64,000 bases of DNA, taken from the NCBI RefSeq assembly GCF_018688455.1, contig NZ_CP061319.1, positions 186,001-250,000 of the forward strand, written 5' to 3'. The notes under the pieces are model-generated. The model was not told the origin of the DNA and made no database searches. It was given only the letters and a program-made list of their open reading frames with translations. The translations under genes were made by a program, and so were the position numbers. Of this stretch, positions 9,413 to 17,821 are shown piece by piece; position 1 is the first letter of the stretch, and every line of letters begins with the position of its first letter. Source of the DNA: Polynucleobacter sp. AM-7D1. Its GTDB lineage: Bacteria > Pseudomonadota > Gammaproteobacteria > Burkholderiales > Burkholderiaceae.

Positions 9413-9706
9413 ATGGCAATCGCCAAGAAAAAAGTTGCTGCAAAGAAACCTGCTGCTAAAAAAGCTGCTGCTAAGAAGCCTGCTGCTAAAAAAGTAGCTG
9501 CTAAGAAGCGTCCTGCTGCTAAAAAAGCTGCTGCTAAGAAGCCTGCTGCTAAAAAAGTAGCTAAGAAGAAGCCTGCTGCTAAAAAAGCTGCTGCTAAGAA
9601 GCCTGCTGCTAAAAAAGTAGCTAAGAAGAAGCCTGCTGCTAAAAAAGCTGCTGCTAAAAAGCCTGCTGCTAAAAAAGTAGCACGTAAAGTAGCAAAAAAA
9701 AAGTAA
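9413..9706 (+). CDS. Histone H1-like Lys/Ala/Pro-rich DNA-binding protein (0-frame product)
   Basis: 97 residues almost wholly of K, A, P and V in AAKKP/AAKKA blocks, like the C-terminal tail of eukaryotic H1 and bacterial H1-like proteins. It is strongly basic and presumably binds and compacts DNA without a fixed fold. RBS AGGAG is at 9401-9405. Residues 13-93 are four copies of a 20-21-residue unit. The frame ends at TAA 9704-9706, directly after an A9 run. The -1 frame continues for 41 codons with similar composition (separate entry), so this stop may be bypassed or the gene may be frameshifted. It is a monocistron with its own terminator. Confidence 0.85.
   Translation: MAIAKKKVAAKKPAAKKAAAKKPAAKKVAAKKRPAAKKAAAKKPAAKKVAKKKPAAKKAAAKKPAAKKVAKKKPAAKKAAAKKPAAKKVARKVAKKK
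9449..9691 (+). repeat. 60-bp coding minisatellite, four copies
   Basis: Copies start at 9449 (63 bp, one extra Arg codon), 9512, 9572 and 9632. Copies 9512-9571 and 9572-9631 are identical base for base. Each encodes PAAKKAAAKKPAAKKVAKKK or a close variant. Such arrays change copy number by slippage or recombination, so protein length probably varies among strains. Confidence 0.9.
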
Positions 9707-9732
9707 GTAAGCCTGCTGCGAAGAAAGCGGGC
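9697..9732 (+). promoter_or_regulatory. Candidate -1 frameshift signal: A AAA AAG plus hairpin
   Basis: The heptamer A AAA AAG (9697-9703) is in the exact X XXY YYZ register of the upstream frame and is followed at once by the 0-frame stop TAA. After a 7-nt spacer, GCCTGC (9711-9716) can pair with GCGGGC (9727-9732), six pairs including one G-U, with a 10-nt loop. This is the layout of dnaX-type -1 signals. The A9 run (9694-9702) would also allow transcript slippage. The hairpin is modest and its 5' arm is part of the gene's usual coding repeat, so it could be incidental. Confidence 0.5.
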
Positions 9733-9828
9733 AAGGCTGCAAAAAAGCCCGTGGCTAACAAAGCTGCTACTTCAACTGCGTTGAATCCAGCTGCTGCTTG
9801 GCCCTTCCCAACTGGCACGCGCCCATAA
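9703..9828 (+). CDS. -1 frame C-terminal extension of the histone-like protein
   Basis: Reading on from the slippery site in the -1 frame gives 41 residues: VSKPAAKKAGKAAKKPVANK, then a distinct non-repetitive end ALNPAAAWPFPTGTRP and TAA at 9826-9828. The first half keeps the K/A/P style. The last part resembles, from memory, the conserved end of H1-like proteins in Burkholderiaceae. A fused product would have 138 residues. Either the two frames are joined by programmed frameshifting or transcript slippage, or one A has been lost from the homopolymer (by mutation or sequencing error). The composition says the tail was coding, at least until recently. Confidence 0.65.
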   Translation, partial: VSKPAAKKAGKAAKKPVANKAATSTALNPAAAWPFPTGTRP

Positions 9829-9854
9829 GCTCTGCTTGTAGGCGGGTGAAGTTC

Positions 9855-9883
9855 AAAGGGATCTCTCACGAGATCCCTTTTTT
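9855..9883 (+). terminator. Terminator after the histone-like gene
   Basis: Perfect 11-bp stem AAAGGGATCTC / GAGATCCCTTT (9855-9865, 9870-9880) with loop TCAC and a T6 run to 9883. It lies 27 bp after the -1 frame stop at 9828, consistent with the tail belonging to the gene. It also faces the end of the kinase gene on the other strand. Confidence 0.9.
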
Positions 9884-9909
9884 ATTAGCTCTTTTGAGAA
9901 GAGTTTTAT

Positions 9910-10869
9910 CTAGAAGGTAAATCCGAACGCGGATTTGAACTGAGCGGCGATTTCATCTTTGCTCATTTGGTGATTTTGTGGTCCCTGATGGGTAATTTTG
10001 ATTGAGCCCATCAAACTGGCTAAGCGGCCAGTGGTTTCCCAATCCATGCCATTTTCCAATCCAAATAGCAATCCACCTCGGAATGCATCACCGCAACCGG
10101 TTGGATCAACTACTTTTGCTGCAGGTACTGGCGGAATTGCGATGCATTTACCTTCAAAGTAAATATCTGCACCCTCAGCACCCTTGGTCACGATTAATGC
10201 TTTCACCCTTTCGGCCACTTTGGCCAGGCTCAAACCGGTCCTTTGAGAAAGCATTTCACCCTCATAGTCATTTACAGCGAGAAAACTCGCAATATCCACC
10301 AGCTCTAATAGTTCTGGGCCATTGAACATTGGCAAACCCTGGCCTGGATCAAAAACAAATGGGATGCCTGCTTCAGCTAACTGATGGCAGTGTTCCCACA
10401 TTCCTTGACGACCGTCTGGGGCGACAATGCCGAACTTTGCTGCGTCTTTAGCATTCTTATTGCGTTCTGCCACTACTGCAGAAACTTGGTTTAGATGGGA
10501 TTCGCCCATTGCACCGGGATGAAAAGCAGTAATTTGATTATTGGCTTGATCAGTTGTGATCATGGCTTGGGCAGTAAATGCCTGCTCAATCTGCCGAATA
10601 TGTGTCGCATCAATCTTCAGCTGCTTAAGGCGATCAAAGTAAGGGGTGGCATCACCACCTACTGTTGCCATAATGATTGGGTCGCCACCGAGAAGACTGA
10701 GGTTATAGGCAATATTGCCTGCACAACCACCAAATTCACGGCGCATTGTAGGGACCAAGAATGCAACGTTGAGGATGTGAATTTGCTCAGGCAGGATTTG
10801 ATCGGCAAATTTGCCTTCAAAGTTCATGATGGTGTCGTAAGCGATGGAACCGCAGATCAAGCTGGCCAT
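9910..10869 (-). CDS. PfkB-family carbohydrate/adenosine kinase
   Basis: 319-residue ribokinase-fold kinase. Signature 1 region is visible (RREFGGCAGNIAYNLSLLGG, about 43-62), and signature 2 with the catalytic Asp (DPTGCGDAFRGGLLFGL, about 246-262) provides the anion hole and base. The family phosphorylates sugars or nucleosides with ATP. Overall style (CGSIAYDTIMNFEGKF start) matches the adenosine-kinase-like group annotated in many betaproteobacteria, but the substrate cannot be fixed from sequence. It lies alone between the histone-like gene and the prmA fusion gene; 57 bp separate its start from the prmA stop, so it may share that transcript. Confidence 0.88.
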   Translation of the reverse strand: MASLICGSIAYDTIMNFEGKFADQILPEQIHILNVAFLVPTMRREFGGCAGNIAYNLSLLGGDPIIMATVGGDATPYFDRLKQLKIDATHIRQIEQAFTAQAMITTDQANNQITAFHPGAMGESHLNQVSAVVAERNKNAKDAAKFGIVAPDGRQGMWEHCHQLAEAGIPFVFDPGQGLPMFNGPELLELVDIASFLAVNDYEGEMLSQRTGLSLAKVAERVKALIVTKGAEGADIYFEGKCIAIPPVPAAKVVDPTGCGDAFRGGLLFGLENGMDWETTGRLASLMGSIKITHQGPQNHQMSKDEIAAQFKSAFGFTF

Positions 10870-10926
10870 AAATAATTACTTTCTAATAAAAATCAATTGA
10901 AATGAGTGTGAAGTGGAGTCTGGAGT

Positions 10927-12474
10927 CTACTTTTCAGGGTAAAAAATTCTGACGCGATAGCCTGCAGCATTTTGCGGAAGAGAAATTGGGAGTTCAGAAG
11001 AAAAAATTTCACCAGAAGGTGCGCCTTGGTTTAAAAAATCAGTATGTGATTCTTGCCAAGCGCTTGATAACCATTCTTGCGGTGTAAATTGAATCGATTT
11101 AATCTCGGCTTCCTCTGCATCTGTGAGAGTAATTTCTAAATTTGGAAATAAAACTGATAATGCGAGACGATTTTGCAACTGAACTTGCATTACAAATTGA
11201 TTTAAATCGTTTTTAAGGCCCTCTCGCGCGTTTTCAGGCGAAAGAGTGACTGAAGTTATTTTCCATGCAGCAAAATCGCTTACAGAGCGATTTACGCACC
11301 TTAGTGCACGACACAATTGCTCGTCCAATTTCTGTAATAGAGAAAAAGCGCTGCTTGCTATCGGAGAAGAGCTGCCATCAACGCGTGTTGCTAATGCAGG
11401 CAACAAAGAATTTCTAGAAAGATGCTCACCAAAAATAATGAGCAGGATTAAAAATAGGCTGAGAAGAATTAATTTAAGACTTTTTTTTTGAGCCGGCACA
11501 GAGGCATCTGTGTTTTTGCTGGTCAAATTTGCTGTATTGCCCATTTCAGGAAGGGTGCCGTGCAAACAGACCCAACCTTCACTTTCTTTCCAGACGGAAA
11601 GGTTTAACCATTGGCTATAGGTGGCAATAACTTCTTCTGCTTGACGAGCTAGCACCCCAGACAACACAATTTTTCCACCCGGACGCATTTTATTTACCAA
11701 GGCTGGGGCTAAAACTTGTAGCGGATTTGCCAAAATATTGGCCATCACGATGTCGTATTTAGTTTCTGCAGCAAGTTCTGGCGCATTTTCATTGGGCAGA
11801 ACAAAACGAATCACCGTATTGTTGATTTCTGCATTGCTACTTGCCGCAACCATGGCTTGTGGATCAATGTCGGTTCCAACAACGGGATTGCAGCCCAGTT
11901 TTGCAGCAGCTATTGCCAGAATTCCAGATCCGCAACCATAATCCAAGAGACTTTGGTTTTGTAGTTGTGTATTTTGTTCCAACCAAAGAAGGCAGAGATG
12001 GGTTGTTGGGTGACTGCCAGTGCCAAATGCTAAGCCTGGATCTACCGCTAAACAAATTGCATTCGGGTCAGTAGGCGCATCATGCCAGGAGGGTACTACC
12101 CAAATGCGCTCGCCAATCTGAATTGGAGCAAATTGGCTCTGGGTTAAGCGTACCCAGTCCTGCTCCTCAACAATCTTTTGTTCTGGAGTGGGAAGATTGA
12201 ATCCTGCTTCCTTTAGGGATGCGAGCAGCTCAGGAATGAAATTCACCGCTCCTGAGTCGTCTAACTCAGGATTAAACAGCGCGGTGACTGAAGAGCGGTC
12301 CCAGGCTTGAACCTCTGGCGAGAGCCCTGGTTCACCATAAAGTGGGTTTTCATCATAGCCACCCGCAGCATCGTCTTCAACAGTGACAGAGAGTGCGCCC
12401 ACTTCCAGCAATGCATCACCCAAAGGTTCCGCAATTTCTGCAGGTACCGTGAAAACAAGCTCACGATAAGACAT
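10927..12474 (-). CDS. prmA: Ribosomal protein L11 methyltransferase fused to a DUF3426 membrane domain
   Basis: Residues 1-308 are a full PrmA, which trimethylates ribosomal protein L11. They include GLAFGTGSHPTT (147-158), the SAM motif LLDYGCGSGILAIAAAKLG (176-194) and NILANPL (246-252). After a ~22-residue linker comes a transmembrane segment (about 333-349) and a ~165-residue domain of the DUF3426 type (LRCVNRSVSDFAAWKI, PNLEITLTDAEEAEI). In relatives these are two adjacent genes, and the second normally begins with a CxxC zinc ribbon, absent here. The simplest reading is a deletion that joined prmA to its neighbour. The result would be a methyltransferase tethered to the inner membrane with a periplasmic tail. 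It follows accC by 33 bp. Confidence 0.9.
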   Translation of the reverse strand: MSYRELVFTVPAEIAEPLGDALLEVGALSVTVEDDAAGGYDENPLYGEPGLSPEVQAWDRSSVTALFNPELDDSGAVNFIPELLASLKEAGFNLPTPEQKIVEEQDWVRLTQSQFAPIQIGERIWVVPSWHDAPTDPNAICLAVDPGLAFGTGSHPTTHLCLLWLEQNTQLQNQSLLDYGCGSGILAIAAAKLGCNPVVGTDIDPQAMVAASSNAEINNTVIRFVLPNENAPELAAETKYDIVMANILANPLQVLAPALVNKMRPGGKIVLSGVLARQAEEVIATYSQWLNLSVWKESEGWVCLHGTLPEMGNTANLTSKNTDASVPAQKKSLKLILLSLFLILLIIFGEHLSRNSLLPALATRVDGSSSPIASSAFSLLQKLDEQLCRALRCVNRSVSDFAAWKITSVTLSPENAREGLKNDLNQFVMQVQLQNRLALSVLFPNLEITLTDAEEAEIKSIQFTPQEWLSSAWQESHTDFLNQGAPSGEIFSSELPISLPQNAAGYRVRIFYPEK

Positions 12475-12507
12475 GCTTACTCCAAATCAACATCACTTGA
12501 CGGCGGC

Positions 12508-13872
12508 TTAGGGCTTGCCGCGACTGGCGGCTTGCTCTTCTAGACGGTGCTCCAGATAGTGAATGCTGGTTCCGCCTTCTATAAAGTTTGGATCGAGCAT
12601 GAGTTCGCGATGGAGTGGCACATTAGTCGTAATCCCATCAATCACCATCTCAGAAAGCGCAATCTGCATACGACGAATCGCTTGTTCGCGAGTGTTGCCG
12701 TAAGAAATCAATTTACCAATCATCGAATCGTAATTGGATGGCACTACATAGCCACTGTAGGCATGTGAGTCAACACGAATGCCAGGGCCACCTGGCATAT
12801 GGAATGAACCAATTTTTCCTGGGCTTGGTGTGAACTTGAATGGATCTTCTGCATTGAGACGGCATTCGATAGCGTGACCACGGAAAACGATATCTTTCTG
12901 GCGATAGCTGAGTTTTAAGCCAGCGGCGATGCGAATTTGTTCCTGAACAATATCCACGCCAGTAATCATTTCAGTAACTGGATGCTCAACTTGAACGCGG
13001 GTATTCATCTCAATGAAGAAGAATTCACCGTCTTCATACAAGAATTCAAAAGTACCAGCACCGCGATAACCAATTTTTCTACAAGCTTCTGCACAGCGTT
13101 CGCCAATCTTAGCAATCAAACGGCGATCAATGCCAGGTGCTGGAGCTTCTTCAATGACTTTTTGATGGCGACGTTGCATCGAGCAATCACGCTCACCTAA
13201 CCAAATGGCATTTCCATGGGTATCAGCCAAAATCTGAATCTCTACGTGGCGAGGTTTTTCTAAAAACTTCTCCATATAGACTTCTGGGTTGCCAAAAGCA
13301 CGGCCAGCCTCTTCTTTGGTCATATTGACCGCATTCAGAAGAGCGGCTTCGGTATGTACTACGCGCATACCGCGGCCACCACCACCGCCAGCGGCTTTAA
13401 TGATGACTGGATAGCCAACACGTTTTGCCGTAGTAATAATTTCTTTTGGATTGTCTGGCAAAGCGCCTTCTGATCCAGGAACACAAGGAACGCCTGCTTT
13501 GATCATGGCGCGCTTGGCTGAAACCTTATCGCCCATCAGGCGAATTGAAGCGGCAGTTGGGCCAATAAATGCAAAACCGGATTTTTCAACGCGCTCAGCA
13601 AAGTCAGCATTCTCAGACAGAAAGCCATAGCCAGGATGAATCGCTTCAGCATCTGTTACTTCCGCTGCTGAAATGATGGCAGGCATATTGAGATAGCTCA
13701 GCGGTGACGGGGCCGGCCCAATGCAGACTGCTTCGTCTGCAAGCTTCACGTATTTAGCTTCTTTATCTGCGGTTGAGTAGACCACCACAGTTTTAATTCC
13801 CAACTCGCGGCATGCGCGTTGGATACGGAGAGCAATTTCTCCGCGATTGGCAATCAGAATCTTATCGAACAT
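12508..13872 (-). CDS. accC: Biotin carboxylase subunit of acetyl-CoA carboxylase
   Basis: 454-residue ATP-grasp enzyme that carboxylates the biotin on AccB, the first step of fatty acid synthesis. N-terminal domain [20 protein letters not shown], the ATP-binding glycine-rich loop GGGGGRGMR (about 164-172), the [10 protein letters not shown] motif and the catalytic [13 protein letters not shown] segment (about 288-300) are all present. Length is standard. It lies downstream of accB by 52 bp on the same strand; accA and accD are elsewhere. Confidence 0.98.
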   Translation of the reverse strand: MFDKILIANRGEIALRIQRACRELGIKTVVVYSTADKEAKYVKLADEAVCIGPAPSPLSYLNMPAIISAAEVTDAEAIHPGYGFLSENADFAERVEKSGFAFIGPTAASIRLMGDKVSAKRAMIKAGVPCVPGSEGALPDNPKEIITTAKRVGYPVIIKAAGGGGGRGMRVVHTEAALLNAVNMTKEEAGRAFGNPEVYMEKFLEKPRHVEIQILADTHGNAIWLGERDCSMQRRHQKVIEEAPAPGIDRRLIAKIGERCAEACRKIGYRGAGTFEFLYEDGEFFFIEMNTRVQVEHPVTEMITGVDIVQEQIRIAAGLKLSYRQKDIVFRGHAIECRLNAEDPFKFTPSPGKIGSFHMPGGPGIRVDSHAYSGYVVPSNYDSMIGKLISYGNTREQAIRRMQIALSEMVIDGITTNVPLHRELMLDPNFIEGGTSIHYLEHRLEEQAASRGKP

Positions 13873-13924
13873 GTCGGCTCTGAGTTAAGTAACGGTGGAT
13901 TGGAATAGATCTAAAAGGGATCTA

Positions 13925-14389
13925 TTAAGCGATGATGAACAGAGGCTGGTCAAACTCAACACCTTGGCCGTTCTCACACAGAATTTGCTTAATAACACCG
14001 GCTTGCTCGGATTCGATCTCATTGAGTAGTTTCATCGCTTCAATGATGCACAGCGTTTGCCCCACTTTGACTGTATCGCCAACTTTGACAAAGTCAGGAG
14101 ACTCAGGATTTGGTGCGCGATAGAAGGTTCCTACCATTGGTGAACGAGCTACAAAACCAGTTTCAGCAGGCGCCTCTTCAGCAGTCGGTGCAGTAACTGC
14201 TGGCGCTGCGGCAGGAGCAGCTTGCATTGCCTGAGCTGGGGCTGGATTGGCGTAAACCACTTGACCAGCTGGAGCTGGAGATCCGGCATTCACAATGCGA
14301 ACACGATCTTCACCTTCATTCACTTCTAGTTCAGAAATTCCTGATTCAGAAACAAGGTCGATTAGGGTTTTCAGTTTTCTCAGATCCAT
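13925..14389 (-). CDS. accB: Biotin carboxyl carrier protein of acetyl-CoA carboxylase
   Basis: 154 residues. An N-terminal helical region (MDLRKLKTLIDLVSES), an Ala/Pro-rich linker (~37-75) and the C-terminal biotinyl domain, where K120 in CIIEAMKLLNEI is the biotinylation site. It carries CO2 between AccC and the AccAD carboxyltransferase. It is 36 bp downstream of aroQ and runs on into accC and prmA, so aroQ-accB-accC-prmA forms a likely transcript. Confidence 0.98.
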   Translation of the reverse strand: MDLRKLKTLIDLVSESGISELEVNEGEDRVRIVNAGSPAPAGQVVYANPAPAQAMQAAPAAAPAVTAPTAEEAPAETGFVARSPMVGTFYRAPNPESPDFVKVGDTVKVGQTLCIIEAMKLLNEIESEQAGVIKQILCENGQGVEFDQPLFIIA

Positions 14390-14425
14390 GGAAGGGCTTC
14401 CTCTCTTGTAATTCTTAATTAGTCT

Positions 14426-14875
14426 TTATTTTTGTAAACGTGCGATTGCTGCTTGTAAGGCCAATTCGTATCCAATTGCCCCTAGTCCGCAGATCACGCC
14501 AGTGGCGATATCCGATAGATAGGAATGTTTGCGGAATTCTTCACGCTGGTGAATATTGGACAGGTGTACTTCTGTGAATGGGATGGCTACTCCAGCCAAG
14601 GCATCACGTAAGGCAACGCTAGTATGGGTAAAGGCGCCTGGATTAATGATGATGAAATCCACCTCATCTTGTTTGGCTTTTTGAACTCGGTCAATGAGCT
14701 CGCCTTCGTGATTACTTTGGAAGGTGGATAAATCGACTGAGTGGGACTTGGAGATTGCGCCAAGCTTCGTATGAATATCTTCTAGAGTAGTTTTGCCATA
14801 AACCTCTGGCTCACGGGTGCCCAATAAGTTGAGATTAGGGCCTTGAATAACAAGAATTGAAGTATTTTTCGACAT
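14426..14875 (-). CDS. aroQ: 3-dehydroquinate dehydratase, type II
   Basis: 149-residue type II dehydroquinase of the shikimate pathway, converting 3-dehydroquinate to 3-dehydroshikimate. Motifs: [16 protein letters not shown] with the catalytic Tyr, [30 protein letters not shown] and [17 protein letters not shown] with the catalytic His. It sits at the head of the accBC operon, a common arrangement in proteobacteria. aroE lies 6 kb away on the other strand. Confidence 0.98.
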   Translation of the reverse strand: MSKNTSILVIQGPNLNLLGTREPEVYGKTTLEDIHTKLGAISKSHSVDLSTFQSNHEGELIDRVQKAKQDEVDFIIINPGAFTHTSVALRDALAGVAIPFTEVHLSNIHQREEFRKHSYLSDIATGVICGLGAIGYELALQAAIARLQK

Positions 14876-15124
14876 AGATCGATATTTTTAGAGGCAGTTA
14901 GGTTTAATTACGCAAATACAGCTTTTCTCTAAAACTGCTTACTTCATGAAGAGTCCCCCTCATGTAGCACAGGCAAAGTATACCCCTAGAGCTTGATGAT
15001 CAGTCCAAAAAATGGGGCAAAAATGAGCTATTTTTTTATGATTTTAAGAGCAAATGTTGAAAATATGAATAGAAAATGCCTAATTCCTGCTCGAATCTTA
15101 TTTGGTAACAGTAATTAAAATACC
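14876..15124 (-). other. Upstream region of the aroQ-accBC operon
   Basis: 249 bp without a gene. On the minus strand TATACT (14982-14977) could be a -10 about 100 bp before aroQ, but no good -35 lies at the proper distance. The half near 15010-15124 is very AT-rich (T7 at 15031-15037). I see no RNA gene or riboswitch. Confidence 0.35.
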
Positions 15125-15652
15125 TTATAAAGCAGATTTAATTGATTTTCTGAGCTCTTCTTCGCTTATCTTGCCTAATTTGCTGCTGGTTGACTTACCT
15201 TGACTGTTGATGATGATGGTGTAGGGTAAGGCGCCTTGAGAGTTGCCCATTTGCTTAGATAGATTGCTGCCTTCTAGTCCGCCAATCACAATGGGATAGG
15301 AAACTGGGGTCATTTCTAGGAATTGACGAATATTAGAGGGTGAATCAATACCGATACCGACAAATAAGACATTTTGACTCTTAAACTCGGCTTGTAATTT
15401 GTCTAAAGTGGGCATTTCTTCAACACAAGGAGGGCACCAAGAGGCCCAAAAGTTGACTACAAGTACTTTTCCTTGCCATTGCGCCGTGTCAACTGGCTTG
15501 CCATCAGCCGTTTGCCATGGGTTGGCAAAAAAGGCTTTGATAGCTGGATCACTTGCCAGGCCAGTTTTGTAAATCCATTGCGAAGTCAATACTCCTGCAA
15601 GCAGGGCTACTAGACTAATTCCGGCGATATTAATCCACTGTCTTCGGTTCAT
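15125..15652 (-). CDS. TlpA-like membrane-anchored thioredoxin
   Basis: 175 residues: an uncleaved N-terminal membrane anchor (about 9-28) and a periplasmic thioredoxin fold with redox motif WASWCPPC (C73, C76) and a cis-Pro loop near GALPYTIII. The TlpA/ResA group reduces periplasmic disulfides, often apocytochrome c or CuA sites. The gene stands alone, divergent from mpl with 26 bp between starts. The partner cannot be told from sequence. Confidence 0.9.
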   Translation of the reverse strand: MNRRQWINIAGISLVALLAGVLTSQWIYKTGLASDPAIKAFFANPWQTADGKPVDTAQWQGKVLVVNFWASWCPPCVEEMPTLDKLQAEFKSQNVLFVGIGIDSPSNIRQFLEMTPVSYPIVIGGLEGSNLSKQMGNSQGALPYTIIINSQGKSTSSKLGKISEEELRKSIKSAL

Positions 15653-15678
15653 TGCTACTCCTTAGCTAAAATTCCCCA

Positions 15679-17085
15679 ATGCATATTCATATCTTGGGCA
15701 TTTGCGGTACTTTCATGGGCGGCATTGCCGCAATCGCTCGGCAGGCCGGACATCGCGTAACTGGCTGTGATGCCAACGTCTATCCACCAATGAGCACGCA
15801 ACTTGAGGCTCAGGGTATTGAGCTCATTGAGGGATTCTCGCCCGACCAATTATTACAGTTTGAGACTATGCCTGATTTATTTGTAATCGGTAACGTCGTT
15901 TCTCGTGGCAATCCGCTGATGGAGGCCATCCTGAATCAAGGGCTTCCTTACACATCTGGACCCCAGTGGCTTGGTGAGCAAGTATTGTTAAATAGGCATG
16001 TATTGGCTGTTGCTGGCACTCACGGTAAAACGACTACCTCTGCCATGTTGGCCTGGATCTTAGAATTTAATGACTATATGCCAGGCTATTTAATTGGCGG
16101 AGTGCCATTGAATTTCACGGTATCAGCTCGTCTGGGTGAGAGCAAATACTTTGTGATTGAGGCGGATGAATACGACACCGCCTTTTTTGATAAACGCAGT
16201 AAGTTTGTCCACTATCGTCCGCGCACCGCTTTATTAAACAATCTTGAGTTTGATCACGCCGATATTTTTGCTGATCTTGCTGCAATCGAAACGCAGTTTC
16301 ATCATTTAGTCCGTACGGTACCGGGTAACGGTCTTGTTGTGGTGAATGGTGAGGAGCCTGCCCTAGAGAGGGTTATTGCAAGAGGCGCTTGGGCGCCTGT
16401 TGAAAAGTTTGGCCAAGATAAAAATAATGCCTGGTCATTAATTTCTCAAGCGGCAGATGGCTTCGTTGTTCTGCAGGATGGTAAAGAAGTTGCAGCGGTG
16501 ACCTGGGCCCCAGACTCTGGTGTCATGGGTCGACATAATCAACTCAATGCATTGGCAGCGGTTGCTTCTGCAAACCATATTGGCATTTCTCCATCTGATG
16601 CAGCACGTGCTCTTGCTGAGTTTAAGAATGTGAAACGTCGCTTAGAAACGATTGGCGTAGCAAATGAGGTGACGGTCTACGATGATTTTGCGCATCACCC
16701 AACTGCAATTATTACTACGGTAGATGGCTTGCGTCGTCGCGTAGGGCAGTCTCGAATTTTGGCGATATTAGAACCGCGTTCTAATACGATGAAACTCGGC
16801 GTCATGAAGGCGCAACTACCCAATAGTCTAGAGGCAGCCGATAAGATTTTTGCTTATGGGGCTAGTGCTGGTAAAGATTCCTTAGGTTGGGACTTAAATG
16901 AAGTCTTAGCACCATTAAATGCCAAAGAAAAAGATCGTGCATTGGCCTTTGATGATCTATCTGCTTTGGTCAAAGCTGTTGCCAATGAAGCAAAGCCTGG
17001 AGATCACATTTTGGTGATGAGTAATGGTGGTTTTGGTGGTGTGCATCAAAAAATATTGACCGCAATACAAGAGAAAGCAAAGTAA
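15679..17085 (+). CDS. mpl: UDP-N-acetylmuramate:L-Ala-gamma-D-Glu-meso-DAP ligase
   Basis: 468-residue Mur ligase that reattaches recycled murein tripeptide to UDP-MurNAc. N-terminal UDP-binding start [17 protein letters not shown], the ATP loop GTHGKTTT (113-120), and the [10 protein letters not shown] and LEPRSNTMK segments typical of Mpl rather than MurC. It works downstream of AmpD, also encoded in this window. The stop overlaps the next start by one base (TAATG), implying translational coupling. Confidence 0.96.
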   Translation: MHIHILGICGTFMGGIAAIARQAGHRVTGCDANVYPPMSTQLEAQGIELIEGFSPDQLLQFETMPDLFVIGNVVSRGNPLMEAILNQGLPYTSGPQWLGEQVLLNRHVLAVAGTHGKTTTSAMLAWILEFNDYMPGYLIGGVPLNFTVSARLGESKYFVIEADEYDTAFFDKRSKFVHYRPRTALLNNLEFDHADIFADLAAIETQFHHLVRTVPGNGLVVVNGEEPALERVIARGAWAPVEKFGQDKNNAWSLISQAADGFVVLQDGKEVAAVTWAPDSGVMGRHNQLNALAAVASANHIGISPSDAARALAEFKNVKRRLETIGVANEVTVYDDFAHHPTAIITTVDGLRRRVGQSRILAILEPRSNTMKLGVMKAQLPNSLEAADKIFAYGASAGKDSLGWDLNEVLAPLNAKEKDRALAFDDLSALVKAVANEAKPGDHILVMSNGGFGGVHQKILTAIQEKAK

Positions 17086-17819
17086 TGAGTATGAGACTAA
17101 AAGATAAAGTAGCCATCATTACTGGGGCCGCAAAAGGGATTGGCTTTGCAACGGCGAAGCGCTTTGCACAAGAGGGTGCAAAAGTCATGATCACGGATGT
17201 GAACCCTGATGTAGTGAAGGCTGCAGTTGATCTCATTCCTGGCTCGGAAGCTTTTGTCATGAACGTGACTGATCGTGCAAGTGTTGAAGCAGCTGTTGAT
17301 CAAATCATGCAGCGTCACGGGCGTATTGATATTTTGATTAACAATGCTGGCATCACACAAGATGCACGCTTAGTCAAAATGACGGAAGCGCAATTTGATA
17401 CGGTGATTGATGTCAATCTCAAGGGTGTATTCAATTGCACGCAATTGGTTGTACCGCATATGTTGGAGGCAGGCAAAGGAGCGGTCGTTAATGCTTCTAG
17501 TGTTGTGGGTATTTATGGAAACTTTGGACAGACAAACTATTCAGCAACGAAGTTTGGTGTGATTGGATTCACTAAAACTTGGGCGCGTGAATTAGGTCCA
17601 AAAGGTATTCGGGTAAATGCAGTGTGCCCAGGCTTTATTGCCACTGAGATGGTCAAAGCCATGCCAGAAAACATCCTAAAAGATATTGAAAGACGCAGCT
17701 GGCTGGGTCGCCTAGGTACTCCCGAAGAAATGGCAAACGTGTATTTATTCTTGGCGAGCGATGAAGCTAGTTATGTCAATGGCGTTGCACTTGAGGCCAG
17801 CGGCGGGATCTCTCTCTAA
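17085..17819 (+). CDS. fabG: FabG-like 3-oxoacyl-ACP reductase / SDR oxidoreductase
   Basis: 244-residue short-chain dehydrogenase. NAD(P) motif TGAAKGIG (14-21), NNAG, the catalytic Ser in NASSVVG, Tyr/Lys in YSATKFG and the C-terminal [13 protein letters not shown]. It closely resembles FabG, but the location beside mpl rather than with fabD/acpP suggests a paralog, and the natural substrate is uncertain. It is translationally coupled to mpl and followed within 2 bp by the RNB gene. Confidence 0.85.
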   Translation: MSMRLKDKVAIITGAAKGIGFATAKRFAQEGAKVMITDVNPDVVKAAVDLIPGSEAFVMNVTDRASVEAAVDQIMQRHGRIDILINNAGITQDARLVKMTEAQFDTVIDVNLKGVFNCTQLVVPHMLEAGKGAVVNASSVVGIYGNFGQTNYSATKFGVIGFTKTWARELGPKGIRVNAVCPGFIATEMVKAMPENILKDIERRSWLGRLGTPEEMANVYLFLASDEASYVNGVALEASGGISL

Positions 17820-17821
17820 GC

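Noticed and set aside
9449..9691. Regular repeats suggesting a CRISPR array
   Set aside because: Repeats are contiguous, in frame and coding, with no spacers.
9386..9742. Ser/Phe/Leu-rich frame on the minus strand opposite the histone-like gene
   Set aside because: Pure mirror of the Lys/Ala repeat codons; a shadow.
17085..17819. Horizontally acquired SDR
   Set aside because: Codon style matches neighbours and it is coupled to mpl; no sign of transfer.
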